A stretch of 19,224 nucleotides of DNA from CAYQDR01 sp964416315 (GCA_964416315.1 CAYQDR010000090.1:1-19224); one strand, 5' to 3'. Shown: positions 1 to 6,986, numbered from the stretch's first letter. Made by a program: numbers and translations. Notes: generated by a model from the letters alone, not told the origin.

Positions 1-122
1 GGCCCGCGAGATCGCTGTCTGACGAGAAGATCTACGCGTACATGCGAAAGCGGCCGGGCGTCCTCTTCTGCAAGGGCGAGGACGTGCTCGACTGGTACCG
101 GTCGCTCGCGGGGCGGCGGTAG
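1..122 (+). CDS. C-terminal fragment of a probable polysaccharide deacetylase family protein (5' end outside window)
   Basis: An open frame enters from the left edge (codons start at base 3) and stops at TAG 120-122. It gives about 39 residues ending KGEDVLDWYRSLAGRR. The pattern of a charged helix, then 'RPGVLFCKGEDVLDWY', matches the last segment of NodB-type polysaccharide deacetylases and allantoinase-like PuuE proteins. Those typically end with a 'GVWFAT..EI.DWY' strand and helix. No catalytic residues are in view because they lie upstream. The gene converges on the large minus-strand gene that ends at 170, leaving 47 bases with no clear terminator. The family call rests on this short tail only, so it is moderate; any TIM-barrel-like hydrolase with a similar tail would be the alternative. 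Confidence 0.5.
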   Translation, partial: PARSLSDEKIYAYMRKRPGVLFCKGEDVLDWYRSLAGRR

Positions 123-169
123 CCCGAAGCACCGACGGAGGAGCGTCCGCGCGCGGGCGCGCCCCGCCG

Positions 170-2317
170 TCAGCGGCCCGGCGGACCCTGAGGCGAAGCC
201 CCTTCCCGGGGCGGTCCGCCGGCCGACTCCGGCTGGCGAGGACGCCCGCCTGGCGCCGAGCCGCGCGGAGCGGCGCCGGGCGTCTCCAACGCGCGTGGCT
301 TGCTTCTCCCCGGCGCCCCCGCGACCCCCTGGGGGAAGAGACGGTTCGCCGGCTCTCCCGGAAGCGAGCGCATCTCGGACCGCGGCGCTTCCCGGACGGC
401 GGGCGGCTGCTGCCGCGCCTGCCGCCCCGGCACCTGCGCTCGTGGCGGGGCCGGTGCTCCACGCTCCGCGCCCGGTGCCGGGTGAGCAGGCCGAGGTTCC
501 ACGCGTGCTTCAGGCGGAGCGGGGCGCGGCTCGCCGCGAGATGGTGGGGGCGACGCCGGCGTCGGCGCGCCAAGCCGAGGCTGGGCGCGTGGCGCAGGCG
601 GAGCCAGTCTGGGCTCACTTCCAGTCGGTGGCGCCGGGCGCGCCGGCGCGGGGGTGGCCGGCTCAGGCTTCACGACCGCCCGCGACGGCTGCGGCTTCGG
701 GACGGCGGGCGCCGCCGACGGGGCCGGCCCGCGCTCGAAGCGCGGCGGCATCGGCGGCCGCGGACGCTCGACGTTGCTCGAACCGAAAGGCGGCCGGGGT
801 GCGGGCTCCGCCTCGTTCGGCCGCGCGGGCCGCGGCACGAGCCGCGGTTGCGGCGCGCGCGTCGCTGACGGCTCCGGGATGCCGTGAGGCTTGAGCCAGC
901 GCCCCGGATCCTCGGGCGCACGCGTGGCGACCACCGTCCGCTTGAGCGCTGCCTCCGGCGGGCGCACGCCGCGGACCGTGTCTGGGGCGAGGCTCGCGCG
1001 GACCGGCGCGACCCCGAGCTTCTCGCGCACGGGCTCCAGATGGCCCGGATCCACCTGGGCGATGCGCACGCGCGCCACGGGCCCTCGGCCGAAGCGGTCG
1101 CGCGGAACGACCACCACGGCGTTGTGCAGGGTGACGTTTCGGTAGACGTTGATCTCGTGCACGTGCACCACCGTGGTGTGGGTGATCACCACGTTGTTGA
1201 CGATCCGCGGTCCACCCCAGCCCGCCCACCACGGCGCGCCGACGAACCCGACCGGCCCCCACCAGGGGATGATGGGCTCGCCCCAGCCGAGCGCGACCCA
1301 GCCCACGGCCGGGCCGATGGTGACGCGGCCTCCGAAGAACACGACGAGCGCCGGAGCGTAGACCGGCCGGACCACGATGGGCCCGGGTGCCCACGCCCAG
1401 AACCCGTCCACGAAGACCCAGCGACCGTAGTGGTAGGGAGCCCAGCCCCACGGCGCGGTGTCCACCCAGGTCCAGCCGAAGAACGGATCCCAGACCCAGG
1501 TCCCCGTGCTGTAGGGCACCCAGCCGGCAGGCACGGCAGTGGGCACCCACACCGGGCCATAGGTTGCGACGACCCGCCAGCTCCCATGGTGGTCGAGGTC
1601 ATCGACACCGTAGACGCCGGGCGGCGCGTAACGCGCGCTCACGGCCTCGATGAGCTGATCGGTGCGGGTGTAGTTCCAGCGGTCCCAGTCGTCGAGCTGG
1701 GGCGCGACGTACGTGGCCACCTGTGGGCTGTCCGTGCCCTCGACGACCACCTGCTCGCTCGGAGCGATGGCGGCCGCCGGCCCGTTCGCGGGCGTGACGG
1801 TGGCCCGGCCGCCGCGGCGGGTGATGAACGACGTCCGGGTCTGCGCGACGGCCACCCGGTAATACCCGGCGTGCTCGATCGTGAACGCGGCGTTCGGAGT
1901 GGCGACCTCGACGGTGTGGCCGGGATCGAGCCGGCGGATGTCCAGCGAGACGTGACCGGTCGTGACCTTGAGCTGCAGGTAGTCCGGTTCGAGGGTCGCG
2001 AGGCCGAGCTGGGTGCTGGCCCAGGCGCGCACGTACGCGCGCGCGCCGATCTGGAGCTCGAGGTTGCCGGGGGATCCGGTGTAGAGCTCGTCGCCCGGGG
2101 CGAGCGGCGTGTTGATCCGGGCTGCCACCCACTCCTCGGCGCCTGGTCTCCAGAAGGAGACCTGCCCGTCGATGAAGCTCAGGCGTGGCGGCGTCCGGCC
2201 GACCCCGGCGTCCGGGGTTGCTGGCGCCTGGGCGTTCCCGACGGCCGGCGCGCCGCCGACCGCCGCGAGCAGCAGCAGCCAGGTCGTGATCATGGCACCC
2301 GCACGCATCCGGGACAT
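170..2317 (-). CDS. Secreted FecR-like / DUF6600-type protein with Trp-rich middle and Pro-rich tail
   Basis: A 715-residue exported protein. Residues 1-30 form a signal peptide (MSRMRAGAMITTWLLLLAAV, cleavage near an AQA site). Residues about 40-200 are a beta-rich FecR-like region ('SFIDGQVSFWRPG', 'TPLAPGDELYTG', 'LQLKVTTGHVSLDIRR'), the fold found in periplasmic domains that present a signal or bind a ligand. Residues about 245-360 are packed with Trp, Tyr and Gly ('TWVWDPFFGWTWVDTAPWGW'), typical of DUF6600 proteins. From about 460 to the end it is almost only Pro, Ala, Arg and Gly and probably disordered, perhaps spanning or binding the cell wall. I chose ATG at 2317 because a G6 Shine-Dalgarno-like run lies 8 bases upstream; an in-frame GTG at 2326 sits right against that run. 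No sigma/anti-sigma gene is adjacent, so a classical FecR role is not supported. Function unknown. Confidence 0.8.
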   Translation of the reverse strand: MSRMRAGAMITTWLLLLAAVGGAPAVGNAQAPATPDAGVGRTPPRLSFIDGQVSFWRPGAEEWVAARINTPLAPGDELYTGSPGNLELQIGARAYVRAWASTQLGLATLEPDYLQLKVTTGHVSLDIRRLDPGHTVEVATPNAAFTIEHAGYYRVAVAQTRTSFITRRGGRATVTPANGPAAAIAPSEQVVVEGTDSPQVATYVAPQLDDWDRWNYTRTDQLIEAVSARYAPPGVYGVDDLDHHGSWRVVATYGPVWVPTAVPAGWVPYSTGTWVWDPFFGWTWVDTAPWGWAPYHYGRWVFVDGFWAWAPGPIVVRPVYAPALVVFFGGRVTIGPAVGWVALGWGEPIIPWWGPVGFVGAPWWAGWGGPRIVNNVVITHTTVVHVHEINVYRNVTLHNAVVVVPRDRFGRGPVARVRIAQVDPGHLEPVREKLGVAPVRASLAPDTVRGVRPPEAALKRTVVATRAPEDPGRWLKPHGIPEPSATRAPQPRLVPRPARPNEAEPAPRPPFGSSNVERPRPPMPPRFERGPAPSAAPAVPKPQPSRAVVKPEPATPAPARPAPPTGSEPRLAPPAPRAQPRLGAPTPASPPPSRGEPRPAPPEARVEPRPAHPAPGAERGAPAPPRAQVPGRQARQQPPAVREAPRSEMRSLPGEPANRLFPQGVAGAPGRSKPRALETPGAAPRGSAPGGRPRQPESAGGPPREGASPQGPPGR

Positions 2318-2526
2318 GGCAGTCACCCCCCTACGTCAGGGTGAGACGGCTGAGGCCCCCGGGCAAATTCACCTTGCTCCCGCGGGATCGGCATCTGGAG
2401 TCCGGGCGCCGCGCGAGCAAGCGGGTCAGGGAGGGACCGACTTGGGGGAGGGAGGCGGGATACTGGATGATATAGTCCTGGGTCGCAACCTCCTGCTTCG
2501 CAACCTTCGGGATCGGAGGGCCGCGC

Positions 2527-2919
2527 ATGGTGACCATCGAGAAGTTCTGTGCCCCGGGCGTCTACGATCCGCCGGGCTACAGCCAGGGCGTCAAGGTCAC
2601 GGGGGCGGGGACCATCCTCTTTCTCGCGGGCCAGGTCGCCTATGACAGGGATGGGGGCGTCCGTCACCGTGGCGACTTCAAGGGGCAGGCGCGGGAAGTG
2701 TTCGCCGCGATCAGGGCGCTCGTCGAGGCGGGCGGCGGCGCGCTCGCGAACGTCGTCAAGATCAACACGTACGTGACCGACGCGCGCTACCGTCCCGAGT
2801 TCCGCGCGATCCGGGAAGAGTTCTTCGGCGCCAAGGGGCCGGCGTCGACGATGGTCGAGGTGAGCGCGCTGGCTCACCCGGACTACCTGATCGAGGTCGA
2901 GGCGATCGCGATCATCTGA
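2527..2919 (+). CDS. RidA/YjgF/UK114-fold protein lacking the catalytic arginine
   Basis: 130 residues, the usual length of the RidA superfamily, which forms trimers with clefts between subunits. Typical blocks are present: 'LFLAGQVAYD' (31-40), 'VVKINTYVTD' (76-85) and the C-terminal 'VEVSALAHP...IEVEAIAI' (110-129). In E. coli RidA the enamine/imine deaminase reaction needs Arg105 in the block 'FPARSCVEVARL'. The equivalent block here is 'GPASTMVEVSAL', so that Arg is Ser107. A RidA-type deaminase activity is therefore doubtful; other Rid subfamilies lacking this Arg have unknown or catabolic roles. GGAGGG at 2515-2520 lies 6 bases before the ATG. The gene leads a same-strand run with an ADH stub and a luciferase-like monooxygenase; RidA-fold proteins are often found in catabolic clusters, consistent with that setting. 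Confidence 0.88.
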   Translation: MVTIEKFCAPGVYDPPGYSQGVKVTGAGTILFLAGQVAYDRDGGVRHRGDFKGQAREVFAAIRALVEAGGGALANVVKINTYVTDARYRPEFRAIREEFFGAKGPASTMVEVSALAHPDYLIEVEAIAII

Positions 2920-2954
2920 GGGTTCCATCCGGTCGGCCCCGGGAGGTCGCGACG

Positions 2955-3188
2955 GTGAAGGCGATGGTGCTTCGCGAGGTCGGCGGGCCGGTCCGCCTGG
3001 AGGAGGTGCCGGTCCCGAAGATCGGCCCGAACGACGCCCTCGTCCGGGTGCGGGCGACGGGGGTCGCCATGACGGACCGATACCCGATGGACGTCGAGCA
3101 GGCCGGCATGGCGCCCCAGCTGATGCGGCTGAACGTGGCCAACCTGTGGGATTGCCTGACCGGCAGCGGCATCCACCGGCGAGGCTGA
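2955..3188 (+). pseudogene. Truncated zinc-dependent alcohol dehydrogenase (N-terminal stub)
   Basis: A 77-codon frame from GTG 2955, preceded by GGGAGG at 2941-2946. The first ~43 residues are the start of a GroES-like medium-chain alcohol dehydrogenase ('MKAMVLREVGGPVRLEEVPV', then 'ALVRVRATGVAMTD'). A normal family member is 330-350 residues, so the rest of the zinc-binding and the whole NAD-binding domain are missing. The position usually holding the catalytic-zinc Cys ('GVCHTD') reads 'GVAMTD'. After residue ~43 the sequence ('RYPMDVEQAGMAPQLMRLNV...') no longer looks like ADH and I do not recognise it; it may be the tail of another gene joined by deletion. The stop is separated by one base from the next gene's ATG (TGACATG), so translating the stub would couple to the monooxygenase. 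Start and RBS are intact, product almost certainly non-enzymatic. Confidence 0.7.
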
Positions 3189-3189
3189 C

Positions 3190-4209
3190 ATGGAGCTCGG
3201 GCTCTTCACGGAGTTCCAGTGCCCGGCCGGGATGAGCGAGGCGACCGCCTTCGCGGAGTCGATGGCCCAGATGGGCGCCGCCGAGCAGCTCGGCTTCGAC
3301 GCGATCTGGCTCGGCGAGCTGCACTTCCAGAAGGACCGCTCCGTCCTCGCCTCGCCGCTCGTGGTGGCGGCCGCCATCGCGGCCTCTACCCGGCGCGTCA
3401 AGATCGGGATCGCCGTGCAGGTGCTGCCGCTGAGCCATCCCCTGCGGCTGGCCGAAGACGTCGCCACGGTCGATCACCTCTCCCGCGGCCGGCTCGACTT
3501 CGGCGTGGGCCGGAGCGGCCTGCCCGGCCATTACGAGGGATTCAACGTCCCGTACCGCGAGAGCCGCGAGCGGTTCCTCGAGACCCTCGAGATCCTCGTG
3601 AAGGCGTGGACGCAGGAGCGGTTTTCCCACGAGGGGCGCTACTACCAGTTCCGCGACGTGTGCGTGACGCCGAAGCCCTACCAGAAGCCCCACCCGCCCC
3701 TCCGGGTCGCCGCCACCTCCGAGGAGACCTACCCGATGGTCGGCCGTCTCGGCTATCCGCTCTTCGTGGCCGTGCGGACGAGCCCGATCTCCAACCTGCG
3801 GCGGTTCCTCGGCGGCTACCACGAGGCGTGGCGCGTGGCCGGTCACGGAGGACGGGGACACGTCGCGCTCCTCGTCCCCGTGTACGTGGCCGAGACGGCG
3901 CGGCAGGCCCGCGAGGCGCCGGAGGCGAGCACGCTGCACTGGTTCCGTTCGATCGCCGAGGCGCTCTGGCGGTCGCCCACCCGGCGAGCGGAAGCCGAGC
4001 GGCTGAGGGCGCTCTCCTACGACGAGATCCTCGCCGAGCAGGTGGTCTACGGAACGCCGGAGGCGGTGGCGGAGCGGCTCCGCGCGCTGCGGGAGGAGCT
4101 CGGATTCTCGAGCCTGTCGGTCTGGATGAACGTCGGCGCCCAGATCCCGCACGAGCGCGTGCTCACCTCGATGCGCCTCTTCGCGGAACGGGTCGCCCCG
4201 CGGCTCTGA
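3190..4209 (+). CDS. LLM-class flavin-dependent oxidoreductase (bacterial-luciferase-like monooxygenase)
   Basis: 339 residues, standard length for the luciferase-like TIM-barrel family, which uses FMNH2 (or F420 in some members) to oxygenate or oxidise small organic substrates in the cytoplasm. Diagnostic blocks: 'AEQLGFDAIWLGELHF' (31-46), 'VKIGIAVQVLPLSHPLRLAE' (70-89), 'TVDHLSRGRLDFGVGRSG' (93-110), 'FLETLEILVKAWTQERFSHE' (129-148), 'YYQF...VTPKPYQKPHPPL' and the C-terminal 'GTPEAVAERLRAL'. The closely spaced Leu-Ser-Arg-Gly-Arg motif is the family hallmark. GAGG at 3181-3184 is the likely ribosome binding site, inside the ADH stub whose stop is one base upstream of this ATG. A flavin reductase partner is not seen nearby. 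Substrate unknown; the RidA-fold and ADH-stub neighbours suggest a catabolic cluster that has partly decayed. Confidence 0.9.
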   Translation: MELGLFTEFQCPAGMSEATAFAESMAQMGAAEQLGFDAIWLGELHFQKDRSVLASPLVVAAAIAASTRRVKIGIAVQVLPLSHPLRLAEDVATVDHLSRGRLDFGVGRSGLPGHYEGFNVPYRESRERFLETLEILVKAWTQERFSHEGRYYQFRDVCVTPKPYQKPHPPLRVAATSEETYPMVGRLGYPLFVAVRTSPISNLRRFLGGYHEAWRVAGHGGRGHVALLVPVYVAETARQAREAPEASTLHWFRSIAEALWRSPTRRAEAERLRALSYDEILAEQVVYGTPEAVAERLRALREELGFSSLSVWMNVGAQIPHERVLTSMRLFAERVAPRL

Positions 4210-4211
4210 TC

Positions 4212-4230
4212 GGGGGCCGTCGAGGCCCCC
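4212..4230. terminator. Hairpin between convergent genes
   Basis: A perfect 7-bp GC stem (GGGGGCC / GGCCCCC) with a 5-base loop begins 3 bases after the monooxygenase stop and ends 9 bases before the VOC gene's stop on the other strand. There is no U-tract, so it may act as a weak bidirectional or Rho-assisted terminator. Confidence 0.55.
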
Positions 4231-4238
4231 TCCGAAGC

Positions 4239-5111
4239 TCAGCCGATCCCGGGCACGAAGGCGTCGCGGCCGCGCTGGTAGGTGGGCTGCCGCTGGGCCG
4301 GATTGCGGTTGACGAGCGGCCGGAGGTAGAGCGGGCTCAGGAGGCTCCGGACCTCGTGCTCGATCGTGAAGAGCACCCGGCCCGTCCCGGGATCGACGAT
4401 GTCCTGGAACCGGTACTGGTACCAGTTGCTCTCTTCGGTGACGAGCCCGCGCTCCTCGAGCCACCGGTGAGGACCCGAGAAGTTCGCGATGTAGATCTGC
4501 AGGTGGTGGCCGTCGTAGGGCGGGATCGCGTCCGCGGTCTCCCGGAAGATCAGCTCCTGCCGCGGTCCCACGGTCACCCGCGCCGCCGCCCCGCCGCCGT
4601 TCCGGACGACCGCCGCCGGCGCCCCGAGGGCGGCCCGGTAGAAGCCGGCGATCCCGTCGGCCGCGCCCGGCGCGACCGAGAGCTCGACGTAGGGCATGCC
4701 GAGCGTCATGTCGCCGAAGGCGGGGCCGGGCGGGTAGCAGTGGATCGCGTTCCCCCAGGGCGAGACCACGCGGATGTGCTTGTCTTCCACCGCGTAGCCG
4801 AACTTCGTCCCCTGGAGCGGGGACTTGACCGCGGCCAGTCGCCCGGGCAGCTCGTCGAAGTCGGGGATGACGAGGCCCACGTGGCCGCGCAGCACCTGCG
4901 GTGGGCCGGTGGGCAGATGGAACTGCTGCTGCCCGATGTTGATCCACATGTTCTCGAGGCCGGTCATCAGGTACGGGTCACGGGTCAGCCCGAGGCCGCC
5001 GACGTAGAAAAGGGTGGCGAGCTGCTGGTCGGGGATCCTCACGTTGACGTGCTCCAGCGCCACGATGTTACCGACATCCTGGGACGTCCGGTCGTACGCG
5101 TCACCCGCCAT
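4239..5111 (-). CDS. Two-module VOC (glyoxalase/extradiol dioxygenase fold) protein
   Basis: 290 residues with two vicinal-oxygen-chelate modules. Module one covers about 15-130: 'IVALEHVNVRIPD' (His21), 'QQQFHLPTG' (His65), 'GHVGLVIPDFDEL' (His77), 'KHIRVVSPWGNAIHCYPPG'. Module two covers about 138-255: 'MPYVELSVAPGAADGIAGFY', 'GHHLQIYIANFSGP' (His203) and 'VLFTIEHEVRS' (Glu251). A His...Glu pair in the second module, as in extradiol dioxygenases and glyoxalases, suggests that it could bind a divalent metal, but I cannot assign a substrate. A short C-terminal extension rich in Arg and Pro follows. ATG at 5111 is preceded on this strand by a run of nine G residues, an unusual homopolymeric Shine-Dalgarno. 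It stands alone, convergent with the monooxygenase and divergent from the dienelactone hydrolase. Possible roles are ring cleavage or resistance; neither is proven. Confidence 0.85.
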   Translation of the reverse strand: MAGDAYDRTSQDVGNIVALEHVNVRIPDQQLATLFYVGGLGLTRDPYLMTGLENMWINIGQQQFHLPTGPPQVLRGHVGLVIPDFDELPGRLAAVKSPLQGTKFGYAVEDKHIRVVSPWGNAIHCYPPGPAFGDMTLGMPYVELSVAPGAADGIAGFYRAALGAPAAVVRNGGGAAARVTVGPRQELIFRETADAIPPYDGHHLQIYIANFSGPHRWLEERGLVTEESNWYQYRFQDIVDPGTGRVLFTIEHEVRSLLSPLYLRPLVNRNPAQRQPTYQRGRDAFVPGIG

Positions 5112-5260
5112 GGCTGCCCCCCCCCGGTCCAGTTGCCGTCACGCCTCCAGCTTAGCGCGGTTCCCACGGCGCCGACAACGGCACCTGGCGCGGATTCACC
5201 CCCGTCACTTCTCCCGCCGGGCGTGATAGACGCTCCAGCCCGGAACGATGGGGAAACCGG

Positions 5261-5277
5261 GGCCGTTGTCAACGGCC
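5261..5277. promoter_or_regulatory. 17-bp perfect palindrome, candidate operator
   Basis: GGCCGTTG-T-CAACGGCC, two perfect 8-bp arms around one base, in the 250-bp divergent region between the VOC gene (start 5111) and the dienelactone hydrolase (start 5362). The position suits a dimeric repressor or activator controlling one or both genes. No regulator gene is in the window. In such GC-rich DNA a chance palindrome is possible, but the AT-containing core makes it better than average. Confidence 0.4.
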
Positions 5278-5361
5278 GGGGCCGCAGCGGGAAGAGCACT
5301 GTTCGTCCCGCGATTGACCGGAAAAGTCAGCGACCCATGGGAACCGACGAGGAGGCGCGTC

Positions 5362-6219
5362 GTGGATCAGCGGATCATCCAGCTCTACGATGACTTCACC
5401 CACGGCCACCTCGACCGGCGGCTGTTCCTGGACCGGCTGGCGAGACTGGTCGGCTCGACGGCCGCGGCGCTCGCGCTCCTGCCGCAGCTCGATTCCAACT
5501 ACGCGCTCGCCGAGACGGTCCCCGAAGCCGATGCGCGCCTCAAGATCGAGGCGGTCAGTTACGCCGGCTCCACGGGCGCGGTGAAGGGGTACCTCGCCCG
5601 CCCGGCCGGGGGCGCGAGGGCGCCGGGAGTCATCGTCATCCACGAGAACCGCGGGGTGCAGCCGCACATCCGCGACGTCGCCAGGCGCGCGGCGATCGCC
5701 GGCTACGTCGCGCTCGCGCCCGACCTCATGTCGGCGATCGGCGGCACGCCCGCGAGCGAGGACGAGGCGCGGACCAGGTTCGCCCAGGTCGAGGCGCGGG
5801 TCGCGCTCGCCGACGCGCTCAAGGCGATCGACTATCTCCGGAGTCGCCCGGATGCGACCGGACGCGTGGGCGTCGTCGGCTTCTGCTGGGGCGGCGGGAT
5901 GGTCGGGCAGATCGCCGCCTCGGGCGCCGACGTCCAGGCGGCCGTGGTCTTCTACGGCGTCGCCCCGCCGCTCGACAAGGTGCCGGCGATCAAGGCGCCA
6001 CTCCTGCTCCACTACGCGGGGCTCGACGAGCGGGTGAACGCCACCGTGCCGCCCTTCGAGGCGGCGCTCAAGGCGGCGCGCAAGACCTACACGCTCCACA
6101 TGTACGACGGCGTCAACCACGCCTTCCACAACGACACGGGCGGCGCCCGCTACGATGCGGCGGCGGCCAGGCTCGCGTGGTCCCGGACGATCGAGTTCTT
6201 CGACCGAACGCTCCGCTAG
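5362..6219 (+). CDS. Dienelactone hydrolase family protein with Tat signal
   Basis: 285 residues from GTG 5362, chosen because GGAGG (5351-5355) lies 6 bases upstream and the protein then starts MDQRIIQLYDDFTHG. Residues 19-50 look like a twin-arginine signal: 'RRLFLDRLA', then a hydrophobic Ala/Leu stretch, then 'NYALA' before the mature start near 51, so the enzyme is probably exported folded. The alpha/beta hydrolase core shows the family triad: Cys175 in 'GFCWGG', Asp222 in 'GLDERV', His253 in 'VNHAFHN'. 'VIVIHENRGVQPHIRDVARR' (90-109) is the other hallmark block, with Glu95. Known family members hydrolyse dienelactone to maleylacetate, but exported relatives such as E. coli YghX have no established substrate. 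It is a single-gene unit with a palindrome 85 bases upstream and a hairpin downstream. Confidence 0.92.
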   Translation: MDQRIIQLYDDFTHGHLDRRLFLDRLARLVGSTAAALALLPQLDSNYALAETVPEADARLKIEAVSYAGSTGAVKGYLARPAGGARAPGVIVIHENRGVQPHIRDVARRAAIAGYVALAPDLMSAIGGTPASEDEARTRFAQVEARVALADALKAIDYLRSRPDATGRVGVVGFCWGGGMVGQIAASGADVQAAVVFYGVAPPLDKVPAIKAPLLLHYAGLDERVNATVPPFEAALKAARKTYTLHMYDGVNHAFHNDTGGARYDAAAARLAWSRTIEFFDRTLR

Positions 6220-6236
6220 GACCCCTCCGGGCACTG

Positions 6237-6266
6237 CCGGCGACCCGCCGCGGGTTCTGTCGCCGG
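6237..6266. terminator. Hairpin after dienelactone hydrolase gene
   Basis: CCGGCGAC (6237-6244) pairs perfectly with GTCGCCGG (6259-6266) over a 14-base loop; an inner CCCG/CGGG alternative also exists. It lies 17 bases beyond the stop and before the convergent VapC stop at 6306. No T-tract follows, so it is a weak terminator candidate. Confidence 0.4.
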
Positions 6267-6305
6267 GCCCGCCCTGGACGCGCCTCGGCTCCGTCACCTG
6301 TTCAC

Positions 6306-6713
6306 TCAGCCGGGGACGACAGCGAGCGGGCTCATCTGCCGGAAGTCCTCATCGAAGGTGGCGACGAAGCGAGCGTTGCGCGCTCGAGAGAGCGTGACGA
6401 TAGCGGCATCCGTGAAGCTCAGTCGGTTGCCGCGCTGAGCGCGGAAGGTCTCGAGCGTGTCGAGGAAGATGTCCGAGCACGGGACGAACTCGACCTCGCG
6501 CGCCTGAAGGAGGACCATCGCGACCCGGGACGCTACGTCGAGCCCGCGGCGAGCGAGAAGCACGGTGACGACCTCGAGGAAAACGTACTCGAGCAACAGG
6601 GGCGAGCCCCATTCGCCGGCGAGCAGTCGCTCCATCGCCCGGGCCGCGGCTGCGTGGTGGATGTCGCGAGTGTTGTGGTGGGCGACGAGGAAGCTGGAGT
6701 CGAGGACGACCAA
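6306..6713 (-). CDS. PIN-domain ribonuclease toxin (VapC-like)
   Basis: 135 residues, the normal length of a single PIN domain, the metal-dependent RNase of VapBC toxin-antitoxin systems. Acidic active-site positions are visible: Asp5 in 'MVVLDSSFLVA', Glu42 or Glu47 in 'LLEYVFLEVVTVLL', Asp102 in 'LSFTDAAIV' and Asp121 in 'FVATFDEDF'. The start is TTG at 6713; there is no ATG or GTG alternative that keeps the 'VVLDSSF' strand. TGAGG, overlapping the antitoxin's TGA stop, sits 10 bases before it, so translation is probably coupled to the upstream antitoxin with a 12-base gap. VapC toxins usually cleave tRNA or rRNA loops; the target here cannot be read. Convergent with the dienelactone hydrolase. 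Confidence 0.9.
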   Translation of the reverse strand: MVVLDSSFLVAHHNTRDIHHAAAARAMERLLAGEWGSPLLLEYVFLEVVTVLLARRGLDVASRVAMVLLQAREVEFVPCSDIFLDTLETFRAQRGNRLSFTDAAIVTLSRARNARFVATFDEDFRQMSPLAVVPG

Positions 6714-6725
6714 GGGAGTGGCGCC

Positions 6726-6959
6726 TCAGGGACCGTACACGACGGCGTCAATCTGCTCGCTGAGGCGCTCGTTGCCCTTGGGATAGGCCTCGGGTGTGAG
6801 ATCGCGCAAGCTGCCCCGCTTCGGCAGGACGCCGGGCCGCGCGAGGTAGCAGAGGATCGCTTCGTTCACGAGCTCACCGATCGTCTTGCCGGTCAGTGCC
6901 GCCCGCGCCTTCAGCTCTCGGTAGGCGCCCTCGTCCAGGTTCCGGATCGTTGTGTCCAT
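6726..6959 (-). CDS. Ribbon-helix-helix antitoxin (VapB-like)
   Basis: 77 residues starting 'MDTTIRNLDEGAYRELKARA'. The N-terminal strand 'TTIRNLD' followed by two helices ('EGAYRELKARAALTG', 'TIGELVNEAILCYL') is the ribbon-helix-helix DNA-binding fold of FitA/VapB-type antitoxins. The C-terminal ~35 residues are polar and Pro-containing, the part that normally wraps around and blocks the toxin. It lies just upstream of the PIN toxin on the same strand. The ATG at 6959 has no Shine-Dalgarno sequence; an extended -10 box ends 6 bases upstream, so the mRNA is probably leaderless. An inverted repeat overlapping the start codon is the likely autoregulatory operator. An in-frame upstream ATG at about 6986 exists but would place the promoter inside the gene. 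Confidence 0.87.
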   Translation of the reverse strand: MDTTIRNLDEGAYRELKARAALTGKTIGELVNEAILCYLARPGVLPKRGSLRDLTPEAYPKGNERLSEQIDAVVYGP

Positions 6960-6986
6960 GTGTTCATTGTAACACAAGGAACACAT
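6958..6986 (-). promoter_or_regulatory. Leaderless promoter and operator of the first vapBC-type pair
   Basis: On the minus strand TGT-TACAAT (6974-6966) matches an extended -10 element, TGn plus a 5-of-6 Pribnow box. Six bases later comes the ATG, placing transcription start on or next to the A of the start codon. The region also holds a perfect inverted repeat ATGTGTTC (6958-6965) / GAACACAT (6979-6986), with a third half-site AACACA at 6971-6976. Overlap of operator, -10 box and start codon fits autorepression by the antitoxin. No -35 match is visible, which an extended -10 can compensate. Confidence 0.6.

Noticed and set aside
884..2344. Long plus-strand frame of about 486 codons antisense to the FecR-like gene
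   Set aside because: Composition is Arg/Asp/Gly-rich noise expected from the opposite strand of GC-rich coding DNA; no domain or RBS, and the minus-strand protein has a signal peptide and clear domains.
2442..2476. Promoter for the RidA-fold gene (TTGGGG with TATAGT)
   Set aside because: Spacing between the two boxes is 23 bases and the -35 is poor, so the match is not better than chance.
2323..4947. 874-codon minus-strand frame over the RidA-fold protein and the monooxygenase
   Set aside because: Low-complexity Arg/Pro/Asp-rich translation without motifs; both plus-strand genes are recognisable families.
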